Origin: JBJELF01 sp051879015
GTDB lineage: Bacteria; Bacillota; Clostridia; Lachnospirales; Lachnospiraceae
Direction of reading: 5' to 3'
Assembly: GCA_051879015.1 (NCBI GenBank)
Contig: JBJELF010000010.1
Location: forward strand, 1 to 32,368
Length of the DNA: 32,368 nt
Position 1 is the stretch's first letter. Every line of letters begins with the position of its first letter. A program made the position numbers and the translations under genes. The notes under the pieces were generated by a model. That model did no database searches, had not been told where the DNA came from, and was given only the letters and a program-made list of their open reading frames with translations. Shown piece by piece: positions 8,659 to 15,682 of the stretch.

Positions 8659-8696
8659 TCCGCCAAATTATAAAACATTTGGCGGAATAATTGCAA
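8659..8696 (-). promoter_or_regulatory. feoAB promoter with overlapping palindromic operator
   Basis: Minus strand -35 TTGCAA (8696-8691), an 18-base spacer and a perfect -10 TATAAT (8672-8667). A perfect 10-bp inverted repeat, TCCGCCAAAT / ATTTGGCGGA, with an 8-base centre (8659-8686), covers the -10 and half the spacer, the position of a repressor site. It does not resemble the Fur or DtxR/IdeR consensus, so the regulator is unknown. It could also fold as RNA between the HIT gene and feoA, but there is no T tract. Confidence 0.65.
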
Positions 8697-8729
8697 ATTT
8701 TTAGAATAAATTTTATTAAGCCCTGTCTT

Positions 8730-9152
8730 TCACTCTAAACAATTCTTGATTTTTTCGATCATCTCTGCATATTCATCCTCAGTCAAATACGTTTTATTAG
8801 GATTCATCTGGAATACACCGCCCCACTCATCCTTATCTTTATATTTTGGCACCAAATGCATATGTAAATGACAGCCCGTATCTCCATAGGCCCCATAGTT
8901 TAATTTATCTGGTGCAAACGCCTTGTGAATCGCTTTCGCTGCTTTATTAACATCAGCAAAAAAACGATTTCTCTCTTCATCACTAATATTTACAATCTCG
9001 CTGACATGATCCTTATAGGCCACAATACATCTGCCTGGTTTACTCTGCTCCTTAAAAAGAATCAACTGGCTTACGTCCAAATCACAAATCTTAATGCCAA
9101 ATTTTGCCAATGGCTCTCCGCCCACACAATAACCACAATTACAATCTTTCAT
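8730..9152 (-). CDS. HIT-family nucleotide-binding hydrolase
   Basis: Histidine-triad protein of 140 residues. The triad is HLHMHLV at residues 95-101 (H95, H97, H99), inside GCHLHMHLVPKY; the fold start KFGIKICDLDVSQLILFKEQ and the PGRCIVAYKDHV segment are typical. The N terminus has Cys4, Cys6 and Cys9, which could bind a metal, as some HIT proteins carry a zinc site. Family members hydrolyse nucleoside phosphoramidates or dinucleoside polyphosphates; the exact substrate is not decided by the sequence. GGAGG lies 9 bases before the ATG. It has its own promoter upstream and is separated from feoA by the feo regulatory region. Confidence 0.92.
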   Translation of the reverse strand: MKDCNCGYCVGGEPLAKFGIKICDLDVSQLILFKEQSKPGRCIVAYKDHVSEIVNISDEERNRFFADVNKAAKAIHKAFAPDKLNYGAYGDTGCHLHMHLVPKYKDKDEWGGVFQMNPNKTYLTEDEYAEMIEKIKNCLE

Positions 9153-9250
9153 TTGAATTACCCTCCTATTACCTTAATATCCAATCCCTCCGCTTCTATA
9201 AACGGCAGTTGATTGACTCTAGCCTATTTTTTATTGGCTGCTGTAACTTT

Positions 9251-9279
9251 ATTATAAACTTTCTAAACCGTAAATGCAA
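9251..9279 (-). promoter_or_regulatory. Candidate promoter of the HIT-family gene
   Basis: Minus strand TTGCAT (9279-9274), a 17-base spacer and TATAAT (9256-9251), about 100 bases before the start codon. Confidence 0.5.
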
Positions 9280-9335
9280 TTATATTTTTATAATTCTGAC
9301 TTTCTGCAAAACCACCCCTAAAGATGAAGCATGAG

Positions 9336-9373
9336 GAATCAACAATACAAAAAATGGAACTTATAGTTGATTC
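9336..9373. repeat. Inverted repeat in the GH3-HIT intergenic region
   Basis: Perfect 8-bp arms GAATCAAC (9336-9343) and GTTGATTC (9366-9373) with a 22-base loop. It lies between the GH3 terminator and the HIT promoter. A short T run follows on the plus strand, but no plus-strand gene ends here. Function unknown. The rest of 9153-9446 shows only the HIT promoter and the terminator. Confidence 0.4.
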
Positions 9374-9384
9374 TATTTTTAATA

Positions 9385-9423
9385 GGAAAAAAGAGGGATC
9401 ATATCATCAGGATGTTCCCTCTT
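9385..9423 (-). terminator. Intrinsic terminator after the GH3 gene
   Basis: Arms AAGAGGGA / TCCCTCTT (9423-9416 with 9398-9391 on the minus strand), then a run of six T including the arm end. It begins 24 bases after the GH3 stop. Confidence 0.8.
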
Positions 9424-9446
9424 CTTTTGACATATCAAAAACATTT

Positions 9447-11162
9447 TTATAACTTTGTATCCCAACGGCCACACCATACATTCTCATCTGGAGTACCCTT
9501 AAATTCACTTTTTCCAACTAATTTTTCTACCAAAGCGTGCACTACCTCTGGACTGGCATTATAAGCATTGATATAACAATGACTCATAGTCATGTCGATC
9601 AGCAAATTTGCAAGGTTCAGACTAACAAAGATGGTTGGAACCTGCGATGCATACCAAGGCTGATCCGTTGGCAACGTCCACTTAACACGCATACTGTTCT
9701 GCTGTGCAAAACCTACTTGATTGCTGATAACCAACACTGCATCGCATTCCTTTCTAAACTGCTCCATTTTGCCCTTTCCTTTGGCAACTATTTCTGGATC
9801 ATCGGCATAAGTCACTTCAAAGCCTGCAGCCTCTAATTCCGTGCGAATTAAATTTTTCATTGGAGCATCATTTGGCTTTTCTAGTTTACCTGCTACCACA
9901 TGTCCATCGCCTGCCAGATAGACAACTCGCAGCTTCCTGCTCTTTTCTGGATTCAATGGCAGATAATGCTTCGTATCTTTTACTAAAGTAATGGCTTTGT
10001 CCACACAGTAAGCCGCAATTTGTTTATGCTCCTTGCAGCCAACTACGCTGATTCCTTCCTTTGGAGGCATCAAAGTACCATCTGCCTGCTTTTTGTGCAA
10101 GCCAATAGCAGCCTTTACACCTAAGATGCGCATCAAAGCATCCTGCATACGCTCCTCAGTAATGACACCATTCTTATAACCGTCCATCATATATCCAAAA
10201 TCTTCTTCCATATCATTAAAAAACAGAAACATATCGCAGCCCGCTGCAATGGCACCTGGCACCTGCTCTGCTCGAGAACCGGAAGCAAACATACCAATCA
10301 TGTGAGAAGCATCGGTCACAACCAGACCATTAAATCCTAATTTTTCTTTTAAAAGTCCCGTAATCAATTCCTTGCATTCCGTGGCCGGCAAAATTTCCTC
10401 ATCTGCCACTGGATGTCCTGCCAGAGCTCTCTGCCATGCAGGCTGTGCAATATGACCAGCCATCACAGTCATAACACCGTCATCAATCAATTCTTTATAA
10501 ACTCTTCCAAAAGTATTCATCCAGGTATCGCAGTCCATATCATTGATACCCATCATCAGATGCTGATCATTTTCCTCCGTACCGTCGCCAGGAAAATGCT
10601 TGATACAAGTTGCCACATTACACTCACGTTCCCCCTTGAAGAAAGCCTTCGCATAGGTAATTGTCTCATCCACATCATGACAGAAGGAGCGTAACTGCAC
10701 AATGGTATTTCTCCAGTTATAAAGCAAGTCAACAATCGGAGCAAAATTCCAGTTGGAACCAATTGCCATCGCCTCCGTGCCGCCTACCTTCGCTGCCAAA
10801 TAAGCACACTCTGGATCTTTAGAGGCTGCCGTTGCCGCACCGCAGGACACATAAGTGCCGCCTCCTACGCCGCCATTTCCACCTTGCTCACAGTTAGAAG
10901 CAATCAGCAGCGGAATACGGCTCATTTTCTGAAAATTATTATTTTGCTCCCAAAGACGCTCCGCTGGATTGCTACGGTAACGCAATGCACCCGGATGATA
11001 GTTGTCAACTACTTTCTTAATATCTTCTGGTCTGTCACTCGTCACCATATTGACAAACAACTGACCAACCTTCTCCTCATCACTCATACTAGCAATGGTA
11101 TCCATAACCCATTTTACGCCCTCATCATCCAGATAATACGGCTTTGCTTTCAAATCAACCAT
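9447..11162 (-). CDS. GH3 family glycosidase, NagZ-type (paralogue A)
   Basis: Cytoplasmic glycoside hydrolase family 3 enzyme of 571 residues without a signal peptide. It has the (beta/alpha)8 core with KHFPGDG at 188-194, followed by D199-Q-H201, which matches the Asp-His general acid/base dyad of NagZ-type enzymes (usual motif KHFPGHG...DSH). The nucleophile is Asp284 in VVTDASHM. A second domain (about 370-571) follows, longer than in plain NagZ. It resembles the GH3 at 16592-18328 throughout (same first residues MVDL, same motif positions). GGAGG precedes the ATG at 8 bases. The substrate could be a beta-N-acetylhexosaminide, but the change of His to Asp in PGHG leaves that open. It is the last gene of the minus-strand glycan operon, just after a GH3 remnant. 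Confidence 0.88.
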   Translation of the reverse strand: MVDLKAKPYYLDDEGVKWVMDTIASMSDEEKVGQLFVNMVTSDRPEDIKKVVDNYHPGALRYRSNPAERLWEQNNNFQKMSRIPLLIASNCEQGGNGGVGGGTYVSCGAATAASKDPECAYLAAKVGGTEAMAIGSNWNFAPIVDLLYNWRNTIVQLRSFCHDVDETITYAKAFFKGERECNVATCIKHFPGDGTEENDQHLMMGINDMDCDTWMNTFGRVYKELIDDGVMTVMAGHIAQPAWQRALAGHPVADEEILPATECKELITGLLKEKLGFNGLVVTDASHMIGMFASGSRAEQVPGAIAAGCDMFLFFNDMEEDFGYMMDGYKNGVITEERMQDALMRILGVKAAIGLHKKQADGTLMPPKEGISVVGCKEHKQIAAYCVDKAITLVKDTKHYLPLNPEKSRKLRVVYLAGDGHVVAGKLEKPNDAPMKNLIRTELEAAGFEVTYADDPEIVAKGKGKMEQFRKECDAVLVISNQVGFAQQNSMRVKWTLPTDQPWYASQVPTIFVSLNLANLLIDMTMSHCYINAYNASPEVVHALVEKLVGKSEFKGTPDENVWCGRWDTKL

Positions 11163-11175
11163 CTTAAATTCCTCC

Positions 11176-11732
11176 TTAATTTTTATATCTCAATCCAAAT
11201 CCATAAATATACTCATTTCCAGCTGCATCGCAATATGCATAGGTCAAACCATCCTTCAAATTTCTTTTCACTGTAATCGATACGCATCATCATCTCTACA
11301 TAAACCTTCTTACCCGCCAACTTATCCTTAGTTAAAGGCAACAAATTATCCCGATTTTTCAGAAGTACTACTGATTTTTGATGAGCCTCATAGGCCACTT
11401 CTTGACTTTTTGCTGTATTGACCAAGGCATTGGCTTTCTCCTCATCTACATAAGGATTTTCAAACAGCCCCAAAACAAACAATTCCTTCAGTAGACGAAC
11501 CACCGCACGATCAACAATTTCCTTGGAAACCAATCCTTCCTTGATAGCTGTCAAAAATGGGGTTGGATCGGACTCTCCCGATACCATATCCGTTCCTGCA
11601 TTGAGAATCTTAGCATCTCTTTCTGGCAGACTCAAATCTTCTGCTCCCCAAGCACAACTCTGCATTACTCCTGTATCACTGAGGATCAAATCCATTTTCA
11701 CGGGCACCACCACCTGGAAAATGCTTGCTACT
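11176..11732 (-). pseudogene. Decayed GH3 beta-glucosidase-type gene (remnant)
   Basis: Pieces of a GH3 protein of a different subfamily from its neighbours, in three parts that no longer share a frame. Part 1 (about 11732-11682) reads SSKHFPGGGARENGFDP, the core motif, and then hits a stop. Part 2 (about 11680-11290) reads SDTGVM...WGAEDLSLPER...AGTDMVSG...LLKELFVLGLFENPYVD...KSVVLLKN...LLPL, the nucleophile region and linker. Part 3 (about 11256-11176) reads GLTYAYCDAAGNEYIYGFGLRY, the usual C-terminal end. The roughly 100 residues between parts 1 and 2, most of the second domain, and the whole N terminus are missing. The first part begins right after the stop of the TM2 gene, so a deletion probably joined them. 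An open frame of 166 codons at 11213-11713 covers part 2 only and lacks a ribosome binding site. Confidence 0.88.
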
Positions 11733-12204
11733 TCATTGTAATCATTCCATTTTCATCTGGTTTAATAGGAAATACTTCCATAAAATCTGTCACCAGCAAA
11801 ATTAGCGGAATTCCGGTCCAACACAGAGCGGTTTCTACAGCCCCCAAAATACGTCTGCCTTGATACCAACGATGTCCTCCCATCCAGCCAGTGAACAACA
11901 TTAGCCACATATAATTTTTTTTCTTAAAGGTATGTGGTTTTTTAAAACTGTCATACCATTTCATAAATTTCCAGATAGGTCCCCATACACCATAAGTATT
12001 TTCTTCCATACCTGCCTCCCGCTGAGCAGCCTGCAGTTCAAAATCCAAATCGGTCAAGTCCGCTGCATTTCCAAAACCAAACTTTTCCTCATTGGCATCA
12101 TACTCTTTTCGGTCGAAAACAGGCACTGAATTTGCCTTGGAAGCCCAACTTGAGCCTTCGTTCTCTGCTGATTTCTTTTTATTCTTGTATTTTCCTTTTG
12201 CCAT
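11728..12204 (-). CDS. TM2-domain protein
   Basis: Membrane protein of 158 residues. A charged, lysine-rich N terminus (MAKGKYKNKKK) and a hydrophilic region to about residue 95 are followed by a TM2 domain: two hydrophobic helices (about 99-118 and 126-148) joined by the GGHRWYQGRR turn, the hallmark of the family. Function of TM2 proteins in bacteria is unknown. I start at the ATG at 12204, which has GAGAGG six bases upstream; an in-frame extension to 12270 has no such site and runs into the transporter gene. A 12-bp hairpin separates it from the transporter. Its stop codon lies two bases from the GH3 remnant, so the original C terminus may have been altered by the same deletion. Confidence 0.8.
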   Translation of the reverse strand: MAKGKYKNKKKSAENEGSSWASKANSVPVFDRKEYDANEEKFGFGNAADLTDLDFELQAAQREAGMEENTYGVWGPIWKFMKWYDSFKKPHTFKKKNYMWLMLFTGWMGGHRWYQGRRILGAVETALCWTGIPLILLVTDFMEVFPIKPDENGMITMK

Positions 12205-12224
12205 AATCAACCTCTCTAACCTAC

Positions 12225-12253
12225 ATTCCCCCACAGTGTGTCTGTGGGGGAAT
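12225..12253. repeat. 12-bp stem-loop between transporter and TM2 genes
   Basis: Perfect inverted repeat ATTCCCCCACAG / CTGTGGGGGAAT with a 5-base loop. It starts 10 bases past the transporter stop. On the minus strand no T tract follows, so it is more likely an mRNA 3'-end stabiliser or partial terminator that lowers expression of the downstream genes. Confidence 0.75.
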
Positions 12254-12262
12254 TTTGATACA

Positions 12263-13891
12263 TTATGCATTCTTTGCTGTCTCTGCCTTAATGCGAGCTA
12301 CCTCATCCTGAATCTCAGCCATCTTTTCCTTTGTCAAAGGATAGAACTTCATAGCAACTACGTTCAAAATCCAACCGATAGCAGGAAAACCAAGGAAGCA
12401 AACAAGAGTACAAACCAATACACCAGTACTGTATGCATCGTACTGGGTTGGCAATGTGTCAGTATAACCAATCAACGCATAGACCAATGCAACGATGGTC
12501 GCTGCCAAAGAAGAAATCACTTTATCAACGAAGGAGAACAAAGTTCCCATCAAACCTGGTACATAACGACCAGAGCGATATACTTCATAATCTGCACAGT
12601 CTGCTGTCATAGGGATAACGATACTTCCGGATAGCTGTGAAAAACCTTTCATTAAAATATATACCAACAGGAATATGACCGCTAACAAGCTCCAGTTTGC
12701 ACCTACAAACAGATTGCCATAACTGCTCAACTTTGTCAGAGAGAAAGTTGGCAGCAAAAACTTTCCGCCATGTCCAACGATAACAATGAGAGCCAATATA
12801 AAAGCAGAAGTAAGCGCACCATATGTACCTACAACCAAACACTTTTTTTGTCCCATCTTACGGGCAATAGTACCAATACCAAAGATACCGATAACTGCAA
12901 TCGGAATAGCGGTTATTGCCGATACGGATGACTGCATTGCATAGTTACCAAGAATAATACCGTACAATGCCATTGTCACAGCGGAGTTCGTAGTACAGTT
13001 CAAAGCCAACTTATCCGAAGATGCAGCCACAACCAACATCTGAATACCACGATTATGTGCCAAAACATCCGCATAATCACGGAAAGATACCTTCTGCGCT
13101 TTTCCAGTACCAAAATACTTCACATTATCCTTGCGGGCAATACCGATAATCGCGACAATTGCAAGAATTGCCGATAAAATACCAATTGTTATCTGCATAG
13201 ACTGCCACATTTCTGGGTTATAGAGACCAGAAATGGACTGCAGCCCTTCCTCAGTCGTAGTAACTACCTTTTCCAAAGCTGGATTCTGTGCAATCAATGC
13301 AGCAATTTTTTCTGCACCCTCTGTTGTTGCACTAGTCACAGAATACTTTGGAATCATAGTACTATATAGATAAACTGGCCAGAACAAATTCATCAAAATG
13401 ATATTGTAAACTGAGTCAAACATAGAGAACACAGGTCTCTGCTCTGGATCATTGGTCAAACAGGATTGTGCAGACTTGGTAACTACACACTGACAAGTAT
13501 AACCAACAATGTAAATCATGTACATGATGATAAACACAATAAAGCGAGCTCCGCCTGGAATCAATGGGATAAAGCGGAACATACAGAATGTCATTGCAAA
13601 CAAAATAATTTGACCAGCAATGATAAATGGACGGTTTTTACCAATCTTTGTATTAGTGTTGTCCACTACCATACCGATGAATGGGTCTGTCACACCATCC
13701 CAAATTCTCATAATAGTCACAATGGAACCTGCCAATACCGCACCTACTCCGACGATACCTACTAAAAAGTAAGAGATAGATGCCACTAACATCATATAAG
13801 CGTTGGTAGAGGTGTTATTCAGTGCATAAAACGCAATTTCCCACATTTTCGCGCGATGCACGCCATTTTCTTCTAAAGGTTTTGATGCCAT
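12263..13891 (-). CDS. GPH-family (MFS_2) sugar:cation symporter
   Basis: Twelve-helix major facilitator of the glycoside-pentoside-hexuronide group, 542 residues from the ATG at 13891. Diagnostic stretches are RIWDGVTDPFIGMVVDNT near residues 61-78 with the following TKIGKNRPFI, and CADYEVYRSGRYVPG near 430-445, both conserved in MelB/XylP-like proteins. It is longer than typical members (about 460) because of an extracytoplasmic-looking insertion near 185-240. GGAG lies 9 bases before this ATG; an in-frame TTG six bases earlier is too close to it. It probably imports the glycoside that the neighbouring GH3 enzymes act on; the substrate is unknown. It heads the minus-strand operon with TM2, the GH3 remnant and GH3. 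Confidence 0.92.
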   Translation of the reverse strand: MASKPLEENGVHRAKMWEIAFYALNNTSTNAYMMLVASISYFLVGIVGVGAVLAGSIVTIMRIWDGVTDPFIGMVVDNTNTKIGKNRPFIIAGQIILFAMTFCMFRFIPLIPGGARFIVFIIMYMIYIVGYTCQCVVTKSAQSCLTNDPEQRPVFSMFDSVYNIILMNLFWPVYLYSTMIPKYSVTSATTEGAEKIAALIAQNPALEKVVTTTEEGLQSISGLYNPEMWQSMQITIGILSAILAIVAIIGIARKDNVKYFGTGKAQKVSFRDYADVLAHNRGIQMLVVAASSDKLALNCTTNSAVTMALYGIILGNYAMQSSVSAITAIPIAVIGIFGIGTIARKMGQKKCLVVGTYGALTSAFILALIVIVGHGGKFLLPTFSLTKLSSYGNLFVGANWSLLAVIFLLVYILMKGFSQLSGSIVIPMTADCADYEVYRSGRYVPGLMGTLFSFVDKVISSLAATIVALVYALIGYTDTLPTQYDAYSTGVLVCTLVCFLGFPAIGWILNVVAMKFYPLTKEKMAEIQDEVARIKAETAKNA

Positions 13892-13978
13892 ATTCAATTT
13901 CTCCTTTCATTTCTTTAGCATACTATACCACCTATGAATTTCTGCAGCTGCCCCCTTTGCATTATCCCCCTTTCTTTT

Positions 13979-14053
13979 TCATTTGCCATCTGCAGCATAT
14001 TCATAATCAAATAGAAGATTAAAAACTTCTTCTATTCGCTGTCTGCGCGTCAT
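13979..14053 (-). other. Possible 24-codon small ORF or gene remnant in the transporter leader
   Basis: Minus strand reading frame starting MTRRQRIEEVFNLLFDYEYA, ending at a TGA. The same frame continues past the TGA, as KRKGDNAKGAAAEIHRWY and a few more residues, to a second stop at 13909-13907. The only purine-rich site (GGGAG) is 2 bases from the ATG, too close. Composition looks coding-like, but no family is recognised. It may be a leader peptide, the end of a lost gene, or chance. Confidence 0.2.
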
Positions 14054-14104
14054 ATCTCCCTAATAAAGATATCTCTCACACAAACATATACATTAAAAAC
14101 TTCT
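14018..14104 (-). promoter_or_regulatory. Pair of 13-bp direct repeats upstream of the transporter operon
   Basis: AGAAGTTTTTAAT (minus strand) occurs exactly at 14030-14018 and 14104-14092, in the same orientation and 74 bases apart, close to seven helical turns. Direct repeats of this kind are the usual binding sites of AraC-family dimers, and such a regulator is encoded next door. No good -35 is seen before the candidate -10 (TATAGT, near 13926), as expected for an activated promoter. The rest of 13892-14171 shows only the small ORF listed. Confidence 0.4.
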
Positions 14105-14171
14105 CAATGACCTCATCTTTTTGTTTCACTGCGAAGCTTCTTTTCAAAAATATGTTTCATCGGTTGCTTAA

Positions 14172-15410
14172 TCATTCATCCTCTCCCTGATGAATCTTCT
14201 TTCGATAATCTTTTGGACTGATTCCCAGAATTTTTTTAAATACACGAGAATAATAATTTGCGTCCTGATATCCCACCTGATTAGCAATCATGGACATAGA
14301 GGAGTGAGTTGTATTGAGCAAAATTAATGACTGATGTATTCGCGTCTGGTTAATATAATCTGTAATTGTAATCCCTGTCTCTTTCTTGAACAATGCCGAC
14401 AAATAACTGTTGGTTACATTGCATTCCTCTGCCAGCGAAGCCAACGATAATTCCTGTACATAATGGGAATCGATATAATCTAAGCAAAATTGAACCAGCT
14501 GAGAATTATTTTTTCTAGAATAATTTTTAACTAACATACAATATTTACGAATCATCGTATTAGAAAGCTTCTCTAACTGACTCACACTAACTGAGTTTTC
14601 TATCTGAATAGCAAATTGAGTGGATAGATTATCCAAATGAAATGGATGAACCGAACCTAATTCCACAGCCTTTCGCAGCAAAGTATTCAGCACAAACATT
14701 AAATTTTTCTTATCCCGAAGCTGATCTGAGACTCTAGGAAGCAAACGAAACTGCTGAAATCGATGATGATAAATAATAGCTTTATCGATATCCCCAACAG
14801 AAACGGCCTTCATCATCTCTCCCTCTACCTGGTAGCGCTCCTCCAATGTCTGCAATGTCGTCTCTAAATCCAGATGCATCTCATAATCTGGATAATTATC
14901 TATGAAGGCAGCTGTCTGCGGATGCTGTACAAAAATAAACTGTACATTTTCCCCTAATAATATTTTGAATATAGGAAGTAAAATATCCTGCCATAGACTT
15001 AAAGAGGAAATAACAGGTACTCGATTATAAAATTCTTGAATATTTCTGCGCTGATCAGGAAGAGCACGGAACTGCTCTACCATTTTCTGGATAGTATCCA
15101 TACTGATTTCCTGAGATAAAACAGGACCTAATATTCCATATTCCCAACCATATTCCTCCTGCAAAGACTCCGGAAAAGCAAAGGCAGTATAATAAACCTG
15201 CAAATCATCTTCAAAAAAGATGACCTTTCCCAACTGCACTGTCTCTTTTATCAAGTTTATTTGATGATGATAGGAATAATCTTTAAACATTTGTGAACGA
15301 AATCCATAATCATACAAATTTAAATTATCATAAGGAGCTTTCAGCAGAATCATCTGAATTCCCAATGACGCCATTTGGCGTTGAAAAAAATATAACAAAT
15401 CAATTTGCAT
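14172..15410 (-). CDS. AraC-family transcriptional regulator
   Basis: DNA-binding regulator of 412 residues. The C-terminal AraC domain (about 305-405) contains two helix-turn-helix units: SLASLAEECNVTNSYLSALFKKETG and MIANQVGYQDANYYSRVFKKILGISPKDYR, the second with the family signature. The first 300 residues form a long sensor region without an obvious receiver or cupin motif; it resembles the uncharacterised N-terminal parts common in AraC regulators of clostridial sugar loci. GGAG lies 7 bases before the ATG. It sits between the transporter operon and the oppositely directed HAD-GH3 operon and is the obvious candidate regulator of both. The inducer is unknown. Confidence 0.93.
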   Translation of the reverse strand: MQIDLLYFFQRQMASLGIQMILLKAPYDNLNLYDYGFRSQMFKDYSYHHQINLIKETVQLGKVIFFEDDLQVYYTAFAFPESLQEEYGWEYGILGPVLSQEISMDTIQKMVEQFRALPDQRRNIQEFYNRVPVISSLSLWQDILLPIFKILLGENVQFIFVQHPQTAAFIDNYPDYEMHLDLETTLQTLEERYQVEGEMMKAVSVGDIDKAIIYHHRFQQFRLLPRVSDQLRDKKNLMFVLNTLLRKAVELGSVHPFHLDNLSTQFAIQIENSVSVSQLEKLSNTMIRKYCMLVKNYSRKNNSQLVQFCLDYIDSHYVQELSLASLAEECNVTNSYLSALFKKETGITITDYINQTRIHQSLILLNTTHSSMSMIANQVGYQDANYYSRVFKKILGISPKDYRKKIHQGEDE

Positions 15411-15462
15411 ATCATTGCTCCTTCTCCCTCTATTGTTTCACAATCTGATATACGACTTTAAA

Positions 15463-15491
15463 TTTATAGCATATTTTTATCTTCAATTCAA
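15463..15491 (-). promoter_or_regulatory. Candidate promoter of the AraC-family gene
   Basis: Minus strand TTGAAT (15491-15486), a 17-base spacer and TATAAA (15468-15463), about 50 bases before the start codon. Confidence 0.55.
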
Positions 15492-15555
15492 CCAAACCTA
15501 AAAATAATCCTAAAACTAGCAAAGATTGTCCGTGGTTTTCTTATCAATCCCTAGT

Positions 15556-15596
15556 TATAATATTAATGATATCAGGGTCAAAAGACCTTTTGACCC
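15556..15596 (+). promoter_or_regulatory. HAD-GH3 operon control region with 22-bp palindrome
   Basis: A -10 TATAAT at 15556-15561 (weak -35 TGGTTT at 15533-15538) is followed at 15575-15596 by a perfect palindrome with 9-bp half-sites GGGTCAAAA / TTTTGACCC and a 4-base centre GACC. This lies at or just past the predicted transcription start, where a bound repressor would block initiation or elongation. Which protein binds is unknown. Confidence 0.55.
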
Positions 15597-15609
15597 CAAC
15601 ATCATATCA

Positions 15610-15647
15610 ATAACAGCTCAGTCAGGCATTACTGATTGAATTGTTAT
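15610..15647 (+). promoter_or_regulatory. Stem-loop in the leader of the HAD gene
   Basis: Arms 15610-15624 and 15633-15647 form a 15-position stem with one mismatch and two G-T pairs, 8-base loop. It ends 35 bases before the HAD start codon and has no T tract. It may stabilise the message or respond to a signal. Confidence 0.45.
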
Positions 15648-15682
15648 GATTTCTAAGTATTAAATAAGGGGGGATATGTACG

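Noticed and set aside
8659..8686. Fur or DtxR box before feoA
   Set aside because: The palindrome TCCGCCAAAT...ATTTGGCGGA does not fit the AT-rich Fur repeat or the TTAGG-type DtxR/IdeR site.
12092..12634. A 180-codon plus-strand open frame across the TM2 and symporter genes
   Set aside because: It is antisense to two well-supported genes, has no ribosome binding site, and its translation is low-complexity Ser/Leu/Cys-rich.
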